Shown here: piece by piece, positions 11,528 through 22,779 of the stretch
Layout: every line of letters starts with the position of its first letter
How positions within the stretch are numbered: the stretch's first letter is position 1
Source: Ipomoea triloba
Taxonomy: Eukaryota > Streptophyta > Magnoliopsida > Solanales > Convolvulaceae
Assembly (NCBI RefSeq): GCF_003576645.1
Contig: NC_044920.1
Span: forward strand, 21,171,749 to 21,235,748
Direction of reading: 5' to 3'
Length of the DNA: 64,000 bases
Notes under the pieces: generated by a model
Seen by the model: the letters and a program-made list of their open reading frames with translations, nothing else
The model's database searches: none
What the model was told of the DNA's origin: nothing
Program-made: the position numbers and the translations under genes

Positions 11528-12030
11528 CTTTAGGTGCGTGGTTTTCCTTCTTAAAGTGTGTGTCTCCTGTGCTTAAGGTGCGTCAGTTCTTCAGTTGAGA
11601 ACTTAAGGTGCGTCGATTTAAAGTTTTAGGTGCGTTGTTTTACTTCTTAAGATGCACAATTTGCCTTCTTAAGGTGCGTGGCTTGTGTGCTTAAGGTGCG
11701 TCAGTTGTTGAAATTTAAGGTGCATCGGTTCAAAGCTTTAGGTGCATGGTTTTACTTCTTTAGATGCGTGATTTTCCTTCTTAAGGTGCGTGATTTGTAT
11801 GCTTAAGGTGCATTAGTTGTTGAAACTTAAGGTGCGCCATTTTAAAACTTTAGGTGCGTAGTTTGTGTTCTTAAGTGCTTTGTTTGTGTGCTTAAGATGC
11901 GTGGTTTGTATACTTAATGTGCGTCATTTAAATGCTTAAGGTTAGATGCGTCAATTCTACACTTAAGGTGCGTCCTTTTGTGTTAACCGCATTTTTGCAC
12001 GGGAAGTTATCTTCGTACCTGATCTCATCT
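11528..12030. mobile_element. Element filled with CTTAAGGTGCGT repeats, arm 1
   Basis: About 18 degenerate copies of CTTAAGGTGCGT, spaced about 20-28 bp with T-rich filler, run in the forward sense from 11528 to 11975. They are followed by GCACGGGAAGTTATCTTCG and a TATA-rich tract near 12031-12050. No coding frame is present. The left end of the element is not distinct. Confidence 0.75.
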
Positions 12031-12048
12031 ATCTATATATATGTATAT

Positions 12049-12460
12049 ATAGGGAAGGGTTCAGGTGCGGTTATATCTTCCCGTGTGGTTGTGTGGTACT
12101 TACCTTAAGCATGAAAACGACGCACATTAAGTACACAAACCACGCACCTTAAGTACACAAGTCACGTACCTTAAGTACACAAACCGCGCACCTAAGTTTT
12201 TAAAATGGCGCACCTTAAGTTTCAACAACTCACGCACCTTAAGCATACATATCACGCACCTTAAGAAAGAAAACAACGCACCTTAAGATAAGGTAAATCA
12301 CGCACATTAAGCTTTAACACTCACGCCCCTTAAGCATACAAATCACACACCTTAAGAAGGAAAATCACGCACCTTAAGAAGAAAAATCACGCACCATAAG
12401 AAGAAATTTATGCACCTAAAGTCACTGCACGGGAAACACCCCACCGTACGGGAACTTAAT

Positions 12461-12467
<7 letters not shown>
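12049..12467. mobile_element. Element filled with ACGCACCTTAAG repeats, arm 2
   Basis: This copy is in the opposite orientation to 11528-12030. It starts at the TA tract with GGGAAGGGTTCAGGTGCGG and ATCTTCCCGTG, contains about 14 copies of ACGCACCTTAAG, and ends GCACGGGAAACACCCC, GTACGGGAACTTAATTCCCT against a CT/TA microsatellite. TA microsatellites at both ends and GGGAA-type inverted ends recall the TA-targeting Mutator-derived elements called TAFT in Arabidopsis or Micron in rice. That assignment is inference. Confidence 0.7.

Positions 12468-12532
<65 letters not shown>
12466..12532. repeat. (CT)n(TA)n microsatellite
   Basis: A run of CT dinucleotides to about 12492 passes directly into a run of TA dinucleotides to about 12532. 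It borders the repeat-filled element to its left and may be its insertion target. Confidence 0.95.
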
Positions 12533-12533
<1 letters not shown>

Positions 12534-12611
12534 CTTTGGATGACTAGTTTTTTGTTGGCCTAGCTACTGGAAATTCAATTGTTATATCAAGGACCAGTGT
12601 TCACCTTGTAT

Positions 12612-12905
12612 TGTGGACCGTAGTCTAAAAATTATGTGTTTACAGTTAACATATTATACATCTTCAGTTAATAAATTATGTGCATGTAAATAAATTGGAG
12701 ACCCATAAATATTAACTACAAGCACATAACATATAATTTGCAACTGAAGGTGCGCAGTGTATTCTCAATTGGAGACACATAAAATATTAACTACAAGCAT
12801 GTAGTTAACATATTATGTGACTTCAATTTAGTTACAAACACATAATTTGTTAAATGTAGACACATAATCTAAATGTCATTTTCGACCAGAGTCCACAATG
12901 CAAAA
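12612..12905. mobile_element. MITE with TTGTATTGTGGAC ends
   Basis: The left end TTGTATTGTGGACCGTAGTC is matched by an inverted right end that reads TTGCATTGTGGACTCTGGTC on the other strand. The interior contains an imperfect internal duplication (GGAGACMCATAAATATTAAC near 12706 and 12770) and is non-coding. The ends resemble those of the GTGGACC elements on either side. Confidence 0.7.
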
Positions 12906-12947
12906 GTGGACCATGACCCATGGTATATTTTGCCACAAAAAGTTGCA

Positions 12948-13528
12948 ATCATTATACAGTGGACCATGGCCAAAACAATATCGTTTCTTTTAATGAAAGA
13001 AACATAGTCATTATGTCCATTATGTTTTGTGGCGCCCTGCTTTTTTTTAGTGATGTTGTAATGAAATTGAATAATATATCTCACATATTGAGTGTATATT
13101 GTCAAATGAAATTGTGATTGAATTAGAATGATACTTTAGTGGTGGTGCAATGAAACAACAATGCGTATAAAATGAAACTGAATAGCATGTCTCACATATT
13201 TAGTGTAGATTGTCAAATGAAATTGTATTTGAATAAGAATGATACGTTAGTTGTGTCGTAATGAAACTAAATTGTGCATAAAGTTAAACTGAATAACAAG
13301 TCTCACATATATTTAATTAATATGCATTTTATTCAATAGCATCACTAAAATATCATTATTATTCAACTGTAGTAGTGTCGTATTGAAATTATACTGTGTA
13401 TATATAAAATGAAACTAAATAATGAGAGAAGTTGCTACATGGACCACAACAGAAATTGCCATTTACCATTATTAACGGAAAAAAAAAGTCAAAAAGGCGT
13501 TCTTTTAACCATGATCCACAATAAAATT
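12948..13528. mobile_element. GTGGACC-ended element carrying a 111-bp minisatellite (B)
   Basis: The left side has CAGTGGACCATGGCCAAAAC followed by AATATCGTTTC; the right side has AACCATGATCCACAATAAAA, which is its degenerate inverse. The interior is a tandem array with a 111-bp period whose units align with the 110-bp units of the element at 7311-7822. Open frames in the region are short and follow the repeat. Confidence 0.65.
13052..13330. repeat. Tandem repeat, period 111 bp, about 2.5 copies
   Basis: CTCACAT recurs at 13080, 13191 and 13302, an exact 111-bp spacing. TGTCAAATGAAATTGT and GAATGATAC recur in step. The copies are more diverged than those at 7405-7720. Confidence 0.85.
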
Positions 13529-13817
13529 TGCCTGAAAGTTGCCCTTTAACAGAATTACGATTGGGCAAACAATTAGTTGGACTACATTTCCTCTCTTTTT
13601 TTTGTGACAATTTTTGGCAAGGAAGGAAATTTTGGCATTGAGGGAGGCTTAATGCATAAACATGGATGATGTTTTATTGATATCTTCTATGGATTTCTTA
13701 CTGAATTTTGGCGCAAATGGACTGCTCATTTAGTACAGATGTCAGTGCAGCTGTGTGATTTTGGAAGCTTTCAAGGATTATCTAGGAGTACTTTTACACA
13801 TAATTTAGGTATATTCT

Positions 13818-13965
13818 TGTGGTTTAGTGGCACAAAATAACTCTCTTATATGAGAGGTTATGGGTTCGAGCCGGTTGAGAAAGTAGTTAGTAGTACGTTA
13901 TAAACAGATACTACATTGTAATAGAGTCAAAAATATTTGCTACACTAATTTTTTTTTTTAATTCT
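13818..13965 (+). mobile_element. tRNA-derived SINE
   Basis: An A-box-like TGGTTTAGTGGC at 13820-13831 and a perfect B box GGTTCGAGCC at 13863-13872 form an internal RNA polymerase III promoter with usual spacing. The body continues for about 80 bp and ends at a T run (13950-13960), the 3' end type of several plant SINE families. There is no cloverleaf, so it is not a tRNA gene. Confidence 0.7.
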
Positions 13966-14003
13966 CTTTACCTCTTGACATAAAAACATAAGAGTAAGGT
14001 ATA

Positions 14004-14272
14004 CTCCCTCTGTCTCATTTTATCTGTCATACTTAATTACTTATTATTCATTAGTCAAACTAACTTTTTCTTCTTCGTTTATTTTCTTTATTATTTTTTA
14101 CTTATTTTTAAATTTGATTTTTTATGATTTTTTGTGTTTAATATAATGTAATTTATAAATATATATATTTTATATATTAATATTGAACTTAATATTATGA
14201 AAAATTGAATTAAAAATAACTTCGGTCAAGTCTCGTTAATCAAACCAGACACATAAAATGGGACGGATGGAA
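14004..14272. mobile_element. Stowaway-type MITE
   Basis: The left end CTCCCTCTGTCTCATTTTAT and the right end ATAAAATGGGACGGATGG are inverted copies matching the CTCCCTCCGTCCCA ends of plant Stowaway (Tc1/mariner) elements. A TA precedes the left end. The inside is AT-rich and non-coding. Confidence 0.85.
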
Positions 14273-14434
14273 ATTATCATGTTGTACAAAGACAAAAAAA
14301 AAAACAATGCAAATGTCAATTTTATTTATCAAAATTAAAAAAAAAAATGGTGATAGTTTTTTTTTTTTTTGACAAAAAAATGTGATAGTTCAAAAATAGA
14401 AGATGATATTCGTAAAGATCATTAAATTTATAAT

Positions 14435-14560
14435 TTTAAAAAAAATGTTTGAGTTTATTCACAAAACAATTTATTATTCAATGGAGTCCACATCTGACCA
14501 AAGAGCAATTTATTGCGGTGATCGTGGATCGAACACGAGACCTTCAGATCTTCAGTGATT
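14435..14560 (-). mobile_element. 5'-truncated SINE
   Basis: On the minus strand the B box GTTCGATCC lies within GGTCTCGTGTTCGATCCACG, followed by about 90 bp and a T run (A run at 14438-14447 on the plus strand). No A box is recognisable. Confidence 0.5.
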
Positions 14561-14639
14561 AAAAAAATGTGAAAGTAAAAAACATTTCATGTGATTTAAA
14601 TCATTTAATTACTAGTAATTCATCCGTATAATGTAAACT

Positions 14640-15000
14640 AGTTTTTACACGCGCATTGTGCATCGACGCCGACGACGAACCTCCAGCCCGTTTGCCCGGT
14701 TGCGACCCTCCTCGCTCCGCCATTGACGACCTAAGCACGCCGCCTTCTAGGATGAACTCAATGTCACCGAGTACTGCTCTCCAACCGCCAACGTCGACGA
14801 CAAGCCGACTGCAAGGAAAGAAGGAAGATAGACCATCGCCGAGACCGGGGCTGCGAGGAAGAAGAATCATCAAAAACTGGAAAAGGAATAAGAATCTTCG
14901 GTGTCGTATTACCCAAAACACAACCGTAAAACAAGCCTACCTTAATTAAAACACACTCTACAATAGACAAAAATACCACCATCCCCTTAGTCCAACTCAA
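14640..15000. other. GC-rich island with overlapping ORFs, unrecognised
   Basis: This stretch is clearly richer in G and C than its surroundings and holds open frames on both strands (plus 14656-14949, 97 aa; minus 14921-14601, 106 aa). Neither has a domain I recognise. CGACG and CGCC repetition alone can keep several frames open. It may be a piece of captured gene or retroelement sequence. Confidence 0.3.
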
Positions 15001-15059
15001 AACAAGCCTTTTTTAAACAAATATAATCTAAAATTATGATTAATCTACACCATTAATTT

Positions 15060-15290
15060 TTTAAAAGAGTCATTTCCATTTTTGGTTCTACTGTTATTGG
15101 AGCATTGCTAATTTTAGTCAACTTCATTAATTTTTGCCACATTGTGACTAGTCTTATTTAGTCCTTGCCACTTTCAGTCCACCGTTAAAATTTTCGTCAA
15201 ATTGTCGTCCAAAATAGGGGTATTTTTGGTCTTTTCATGCTTTGGTCATCTCCTTGACCCTTTGCAGTGGTTTTCCTTACACATTTTCAT
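15060..15290. other. Degenerate repeat sequence, no gene
   Basis: The wording of the sequence (TTGGTTCTACTGTTATTGGA, TAGTCCTTGCCAC, GTCCACCGTTAAAATTTTCG) resembles one arm of the plant foldback elements found elsewhere in this window, such as 6730-7154. No complementary arm is visible. Confidence 0.35.
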
Positions 15291-16835
15291 CCATTGAAGA
15301 GGTCCGACGAAAGCCATGTGAGCTACACTACAAAGCCATGGCTTTGCACTGAGGGACACGCTTGTAGTATATCTGCATCGAGGGACACGCTTGTAGTATA
15401 TCTACACCGAGGGACACGTCCGTAGTATATCTGCACCTAGGAACACGCCAGCAGTATATCTGCGCTGAGGAACATGTCATTTGAGTACTGGAAGCCCTTC
15501 TTTGAAGATCCAAGCTGTGCTGCATATAAGCCCTTCATTGAAGAACAAGTTACATAACTCCAGAGGCCCTTCAGCATACTTCCAGCTCGGCATACTCCGA
15601 ACTCGGCAGATCTCGACATACTTCCAATTCGTCATACTCCGAATTCAGCACACTTCCAATTGGCATACTTCTAGCTAGTAGAGAATCAGATGACTTCTAT
15701 ACAGAGATTGTACCCATTTTTTTCGTTTGATACATACTACTTCATTGTAACCGACACTTTGAATTTTTAAATATATACAATTCAAGTTTTTCGCGTTTAC
15801 AGCCTTCAAAGGCGATCACCAAAATTCCATGGCAAAAGAACATGAAAAAAAGACTACCAATCTACCATTACAACCTCGAAATAAATTTTCTATTATCGAG
15901 TAATGTCATTCAGGTTGCACAACATGGGGGCTAAGTAAGATGGTTAACCAGTTGCTCAATAATTTTTTCGAGAAAACTATGAAAACGTATGCAGATGATA
16001 TGCTTGTCAAAAGCAAAGGCCAGGAATCCCACCATGTCGACAAAGAAAATTGCTTCAAGATTATGAAAGCCTAAAAGTTGAGGTTAAACCCATACTAAAA
16101 AATCTTGGAATTCATGATGACGCACCAAGGGATTCAACTTGACCTGAAAAAAAGTTAAGGTAATAATGGAAACGCAAGCTTTGATAATAGTGGAAGACGT
16201 TCAATAGTTAAAAGGCCAATTGATAGCCTTGAGTGCCTTCCTGTCCAAGTCAGTTAAAGAAGCAATGTTATTCTTCCAAACTTCGAAAAAGACTAGTCCT
16301 TTTTAGTGGAGCCTGAAGTGTCAGTGTGCATTCGATGAGTTGAAGATGTATTTGGTATGGCTCCACACTTTCACGGCCAAAAACAAATAATATTGAATTG
16401 TTATATGCGTACTTGGTAGTGTCCAATCAAGCGGTTAGCCCGATCTTAGTAAGAGATGATGAGGTTAGGAACCACCGAACCAAAGGCTTGTGTACAGGGA
16501 CCATTACAAAGGTACACGTGCCACGTGGTTCGAAAAAATGGCATATACACATAAGGGCTAGGAAGTTAGTGGCTTATTTCCAAGCTCACCTTGTCTAAGT
16601 TCTAACTAACCAACCATTGGGGATCATTTTGAAAAGTTTAACTGTTTAACCTCCTCAGACCAATTGATCAAGTGGGCAATGGTTTTACCTAGTTCGCTAT
16701 TGAGTATCAATCATGGTCGACGATCAAGGCCCAAACACTGGCTAACTTTATCATCGGACGCACTGCATAGGATCCTTACCTTAGTCAACCAAAGCAATTG
16801 GAAGAGTTGTGGTGGGAGCTAACTACTGATGAATT
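15290..16835 (+). pseudogene. Ty3/Gypsy retrotransposon remnant (reverse transcriptase and RNase H)
   Basis: 15290-15810 looks like LTR or untranslated sequence. From about 15930 a broken plus-strand frame encodes NQLLNNFFEKTMKTYADDML followed by VKSKG, the Gypsy reverse transcriptase active-site region (YADD). Then come LKGQLIALSAFLSKSVKEAM and CQCAFDELK, the thumb and connection region, and finally IEYQSWSTIKAQTLANFI, a degenerate end of the Gypsy RNase H. Several in-frame stops and frameshifts make it non-functional. No protease, integrase or second LTR was seen. Confidence 0.8.
15351..15475. repeat. 29-bp tandem repeat, 4 copies plus part
   Basis: Units start at 15351, 15380, 15409 and 15438, with a partial fifth at 15467. 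Each carries GGGACACG followed by GTAGTATATCTGCACC. Differences between units are mostly transitions. It lies directly upstream of, and probably within, the Gypsy remnant. Confidence 0.9.
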
Positions 16836-16859
16836 GAGCAAAAAGGAATTAGAATTTTG

Positions 16860-17232
16860 GGTGCAACCACCCAAAGATGATGTAGAGGTGAGTCCAATCG
16901 ACGGAGATGACAACCAATTTAGTCAACATCTCCAACGACGGAGAAAGCGACCAGTTTGGTGACCTTCTCCGATTGATAGAGATGGCGACCAATTTGGTCA
17001 CCTTTTTCTTTCAACTTGATGGTCTCACCATCACCAAATTTCTTCCAGAGATAATTGAAACGTGAACCGATTTTTAGACCTTAATGTACTAAATTTAATA
17101 ATGTCAACAGATTTTTAGACCTTGATGTACTAAATTAATGCATTAATGTGCCTAATTGCAACTTTCAAAAATTCAGAGATCTAATTAACTTCTCATATAA
17201 ACTTTGAGGGTGTATTTGACTCTTTTTCCAAA
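16860..17232. mobile_element. Single arm of a foldback element
   Basis: The right part, read on the other strand, begins with AGTCAAATACACCCTCAAAG and continues with a TTAATTAGATCTCTGAA block, matching the arms of the element at 8533-8996. The left part contains CGACGGAGAAAGCGACCA and related copies, like that element's loop. AGATTTTTAGACCTT occurs twice (17068, 17110). The other arm is missing. Confidence 0.55.
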
Positions 17233-17917
17233 GTAAAATAAAATGTCACAATATCTGGTTAACATAAGTTGTTTACCCGCAAATGGTTATGTTCAAGTGA
17301 CTTCAATGTCACATAATGTGTTGTCAAAATAATCAGATTAATTAGATAATCAACAAAGGAGAGTTCTTGCCATTCTCCTTCAGACTCAGGACCAAAGCAA
17401 TCCTTAGTGGTTGGATTAAACTAGAGGTCAAAATGAGAAATTTGCTCCATAAAGAATGAGAAACAAAAGCATACTCTGCTTCCAACATTAAAAACTTCAA
17501 TTAACATCTGCCATCAATGATGAATTGATGATACAGTTACCATAAAATTACAAAATTGAACAGAACTCGGTTATGTACCTTGAAAAAATGAGAAAACTTG
17601 TGCTGAATTAATAAGCTTAAACCTAAAGTGTGTTAGGAGCTATAACTACCAGTATCCAGTAATAATCTAGACAGAAAAATTGAATGGGATAAAGATAGCA
17701 GATGGCCTCTGACATCAAATCCACCATCAAGCCTGTTTGCGATGTAAACCCATAGCAATTCAGTGGTTACATTAACAAAAGCAAATGAGCGAAACATGAT
17801 CTACTTTTTCCTTGCTTTTTAGAGAGCAATTTGCGAGTATCTTCATTGGTTGGTAGACATTTAAATATATTCAGAATCTGAGAATTGAATCTTACTTTCA
17901 TAAGTGAAAATCCTGGT
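17233..17917. other. RFT1 downstream region, no other gene seen
   Basis: This stretch lies immediately 3' of the RFT1 stop codon and should contain the RFT1 3' UTR and polyadenylation site on the minus strand. I see no separate coding frame. Confidence 0.45.
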
Positions 17918-20900
17918 TCAGTCTGCGTGCTCACGGAAACGTATGATATTGTTGATAAAGCTCCTCTCTCGGCGATAGCTAATGAAAAATATATATGTTA
18001 TAATTATGAATATACATATCAAACTTGTCATATGCGCCAATATTCTAAATAACCTTTACCTAATATATAGAGATTAATAAGCAGTCTTTTTTTGTGTTGT
18101 TTAATTTTCTAAAAATTCAATAATTAGTGTAAACAGCCACATCATATATTCATATGTCTAATGCCTACACACACACACACACACACACATCTATCAATTT
18201 TTCAAATACCTTTTACTAAAATGCATTTTTGCCACTAAAGAAATAGAAGTTGGTTTTTCCACATTCGACTTCTTTTCCCAAACCCGTTGATATAACCAAA
18301 ATACCCCCTCATTTTTCCACTTTTGGAAAGACACATTGTAGAATTTTCCCGTGTGAGTGTGTGTGTATTCTAGATTTCTAGAATGGAGAGGGTATGCCAA
18401 ACAACAAGCACTGCTTGCAAACTCAATGTAACTAGATATACGTACATGGTTAAAGCCGTCACAAGGAAACAGGTAAACCCAACAGAGAAGTGAATACAGA
18501 ATGTTCTCCAAAAATCATCATGGTCCAGAAATAGCTTTTCTGATACCATTGTCACTGCTCCAGAAAAAAGCAAGAAGGTCCAACCTGAAGGCAAGCAGCT
18601 ACCGAAGGAAAATGAGGAATCCTGTGAATATATTGGAAATAAATCATATTTTGCCAACCAATAACTTAACAAAACAATAAAGTTGTACCAACACCATAGA
18701 CAAATCACAATCTAAAGAGATTACAGGGATAAGCTTAAGGTATACCTGGAAATAATTCTTGATAAAGAGCGCTGAATAGATTATCCTAAAAATCATATCT
18801 TTCTAGCAGTCAAAGAAACCACAGACCATAAAAACATATCTTATTGTCAAGGTGAAGGCAGACTATTGCATGAATGCTGACTTAGAGGCACAGGCACACC
18901 GTGGCATGCATTACTACAGCATATGTAGAAAATAAGAACATCACACTGGACGCTGCAAACTCTAATCCACATAGAAAGGATTTCACTACTTGCATGTTTG
19001 TCACTCATGCAGATGTGAATTAGTGCACCTCATACATTATGCAAAAGAGGTACTACTGCTCTAGAACTAGCACCTTTTGGAGCCAATAATCACCATTTAA
19101 ACTTCACAGGCCAAAGTGATATCAAACTATAGAAAATCTAATGCACAACTTTAATTACAACGCTGTAGTTTATAAGAAAGAAGCAAACAACTAGTGACAA
19201 AAGATGGCTTCTTCTAAATATAGCGACATTGTCAAAGACTTAAAGGCTTCTTACTCTCATAAACAAGCTTAGTAGTAAAAGCTCTTTTAGCGTTGAAAAA
19301 TAGTTTCCTTTCTGAGCTTGGTGCCTAGAACAAAACACTAGCTGACTACATAGTGAAGAGATATTGCGATGCTATAAAAAATTCCCTAATAAGTAAAAAC
19401 AACAGCCAACTGAATGCATGTTAGAGAAGGGATGATGTATTCCATTGCATAAGGACACAAGCACACCATCTACTGACAATGAACCAAATAAGAGAGGAAT
19501 CAGCGCTTTCAAGTTAATGGTGCAAGGATACTCAAAGAATTTGCTAGAATTAGTCCAACTGCACCAGCTGATCGTATAAGTAACACATTCAGTACTAGGT
19601 AGATCAAAGAGAACACAAGCAAGGAATCATTTGACCTCTTCAGTTGATTCTCATTTGCAACTGCATGCAAAAACGCTTCAGATGTTCCTGTTTAAACAAT
19701 AGGAAAAAGCATGAGTCTGAATAGCAGGCATTTGAAATGTCAGTTCAGCTACACACATCTTTTAGATAGTTAGCCAGCATTTCACCACATACTAGTGACC
19801 CCAAATATCTAGAAAGAAATTTAGTATTTAAAGTAAATTAATGAATCTCAAGAGAGACTGTATAAAAAATTCCAAGTAGCTATAGCACATGCAATAAAGA
19901 TTCATCGTGGGGCTGAAAGGACTAAGAAAACTACGTAATTACGGAGTATCATTTACCATTCATAGCCAAAACTACGACATAAAGGCAATAGTATTTCAGG
20001 GCTCTTGGAGCTTCACCATCACTCCATTTTTGACCATACAACAATCTAATGGCAGAGTAAGAATAACTGGGACCAAATGCCATTACTACCAGCCCTGCAT
20101 GAAAAAAAAGAAGTTAAAACAATAACATCTTCATCAATGAACCTATGGAATCAGTGATGCCAAAAACTAATTCAAAATCAGAATTTGCAACTGATATCTG
20201 ACATGAAGAAAAAGACAACAAGAATCATTTTAGAATAAAAATTCAAAAATAAAATAACATGGGGACAAATGCTATGAATAATATTACCTATTAGCAAAAC
20301 AAGTTTTAGAGCATCTGTCAAACTTCTTCCCAATTTCTTGTTTTTCTGTGCATATTCTCCTGCCAAACAAATTAAAGACATCAATTCACCATGAACAATC
20401 TCAACACACATGATAACTAATCTCATTGTACCAAAGCAATTCAATATACTTCAAGATGCTCAAGGATGAAGAATGATTATAATAATGCAGACAGTATGAA
20501 CAATAACCTAGGAGTGAGATAAACCTGAAGTAGACCTGGCAAATGTAGCATATGAACTTTCTTCAAATGGAAGAAACACAAGTCGCACCACTAAGCTCCC
20601 TGAAAAAAAAAAAAAAAAGGGATATCTATTTACTAAGGCAATTATGAGTTCAGACTTTAACATAAAAAATCTGAATGCTAAACATTATAAGTAGCCCTCT
20701 AATAAACATCACCACTATATCACAAAATTTAGTATACATAAATAGTTAAAAGATAATTGGGTTATACCTAATTTATCAACAAGCCCATAAACTGCTTGAT
20801 TGTAAGGTGTATCAAACCATACAAGAACCATCTTTTCTCCTTCTTGGAGAAGCAACTTACGAAAGGATTGAAAGGTAAAAAGAGTACACATTTTCGAAAG

Positions 20901-22564
20901 ATCCTTATCATAGCCCATTACACTGTACAAGACATGTAACTCATTAAACAGTAACGAAGAAAAGCAATAAGAAAAATCTCCCCATCTTAGAAATTGAAAG
21001 ATATACATAACATACTCATGTGAGATAATAGATGGATACCTAAAAGGGAAAAGCTCCGAAACTTTATATACGTGGAAAAGAAGAAAATAGCCCCAGTAAC
21101 CAATGAAAATACAAGCTCCATATGCAGTTTGTGACAAGGCAAAAACAATTGCTTTCTCCTGCAAGTGGATAAAAGAGAACTGGTGATTTTAGTTTCCTGT
21201 CCCTCAGCAAGGACATAAGCATACATGGAATAGTGCATTAACATCATATAGATGATTCCAACAGTTATTACCATATCAGGTAGCTTTACAATGAGCATGT
21301 ATGTTGTAATACAACGTGAAAGTGTAGCAGCAGTTTCTAAAATCAGTCGCAACTTTAGGAGAAGCAAATTCTGAGATAAGATGTACAAAGGCTCTGCTAG
21401 TAGCTCCACTATACAGGCAAATCCTACATATGAACCACTTTCAAGTAACCATAATAAATAGATAATAAAAGGAATCTAGTTAGATGATCATTTTATCAAA
21501 CAAATTAAATCTAAAATTGATTACCAGCAGAAATAGAAAGCTGTACAGCACAATGTTTATACAATTCATGAGTTAATATTCACCATACCATTTATCCAAA
21601 TGGCCTGTGCATACGGAGTAGAATAGCTTAGGTCCTGCCACCATAAGACAAACAGGCATCCTATAAGTGTGATAATTAGCCCTAAGGGGAAACTGATCCA
21701 GGCTACTTTCAAAAGTTTTGCTGCATTTTCTCTCATTGAAGATCCATCACTGCAAGATAAGAATCTCATTATCGCAGTACCAAGACAAATACTCAATTAA
21801 AAGGCAAAAGAGCTTATATCATGAAGTATTACTGAAAATAATATTATAATATTATAATAATAATAATAATAATAATAATAAAACCAAAAATGATAAAAAG
21901 TTGCATTTTTAAAGTACCAACTAATATCTGCCCTCATGCATGCCCTTCTGAAACCTTCACGGCTAAGGAACAGGACACAGGTGATGAACAGGTGAAATTG
22001 TATGGCATACAGCTGCATGATACATACCAAAAAATTTCATATTGGCAATTAACTATGGAACTTCTAGACAGAAATATTAATGAATTTCACAGCAAACTTC
22101 TAATAAAGTAATTGAAAGGCAAGAAAAGCATAAACATGGAACTCATCTATGCTACATAAACCAATAGCCAAGGAGCAGGCAACAGTTGGAGTTAAAAAAT
22201 AAAAAAAATAAAAAAAATTAAAATTAAAATTAAATAGTGTGAATTAATTGAAGCAACAAAGAAAGAATGCAAAATAGGAAGTGGGTGATCCGAAGATTAC
22301 CGCGTAATCTTCTTCACTGAGGTGTCGGACTATCCAGGAGTTGAATATGAATGGTATCCCTCTTGCCAAAAACTGCGTAGCTGCATCCACGTGTACATAC
22401 ATTACTATGCAGTTATTGAATTGAAATTAGAAAATGGACATATAAAGAGGAAAAAACTACAGACCAAGCAAGTATTTGAACGTTCTAGGTAAATTTGCAG
22501 AACGGTCTCCATCTCCGACTGGCTGAGATCTCTCTGTATCCGACGAAGATGCCGATTTCGACAT
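17918..22564 (-). CDS. RFT1: RFT1 family ER membrane protein (dolichol-linked oligosaccharide translocation)
   Basis: Predicted 530 aa from 14 exons: 22564-22465, 22380-22301, 22012-21918, 21749-21589, 21423-21272, 21158-21040, 20922-20768, 20599-20525, 20359-20288, 20094-19957, 19687-19532, 18798-18746, 18621-18446 and 17978-17918. All junctions are GT-AG and the frame stays open throughout. RFT1 proteins are multi-pass ER membrane proteins of the MOP exporter superfamily. They are required for use of Man5GlcNAc2-PP-dolichol in N-glycosylation; whether they are the flippase itself is debated. Family landmarks visible here are [63 protein letters not shown] and [20 protein letters not shown]. 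Length is normal for plants. The start ATG precedes a short Ser-rich N terminus; exon 12 (53 nt) and exon 14 (61 nt) are small and least certain. Confidence 0.93.
18168..18190. repeat. (CA)n microsatellite in RFT1 intron 13
   Basis: An uninterrupted run of CA dinucleotides lies in the last intron of RFT1. Confidence 0.95.
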
Positions 22565-22668
22565 CCCTAGACTATGGACTTCTTTGCTTATCCAGATTGA
22601 TTGGTCTCGAAATGGAGTGCAGTGATCATCACCCGCGGATCATCAGAGTGCAACGGCAAAAGGTAAAA

Positions 22669-22677
22669 TTAGGGTTT
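22669..22677 (-). promoter_or_regulatory. Telo-box upstream of RFT1
   Basis: On the minus strand this reads AAACCCTAA, the plant telo-box often found near the transcription start of housekeeping and translation-related genes. It lies about 105 bp upstream of the RFT1 start codon. Function is inferred from motif and position only. Confidence 0.5.
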
Positions 22678-22779
22678 TGAGGTCACCTAATAAGTAGACC
22701 AACTCCTAGTCCATCAACCCAATTTCCCTGACCCGTCAAAGACCCGACCGGATTAACCGGGGTCACCTTCAAAAGGCGG

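Noticed and set aside
13820..13872. tRNA gene suggested by A and B boxes
   Set aside because: No acceptor stem or anticodon arm folds around the boxes, and the unit ends in a T run after about 150 bp; it is a SINE.
15351..15475. 29-bp repeats of CRISPR-repeat length
   Set aside because: The units are directly adjacent with no unique spacers, next to a Gypsy reverse transcriptase; a plain minisatellite.
20987..21409. Two overlapping minus-strand ORFs as separate membrane proteins
   Set aside because: They are RFT1 exons 5 to 7 read through introns; splicing them gives one continuous RFT1 protein.
22495..22680. Plus-strand ORF over RFT1 exon 1
   Set aside because: It is the antisense shadow of the first RFT1 exon and promoter.
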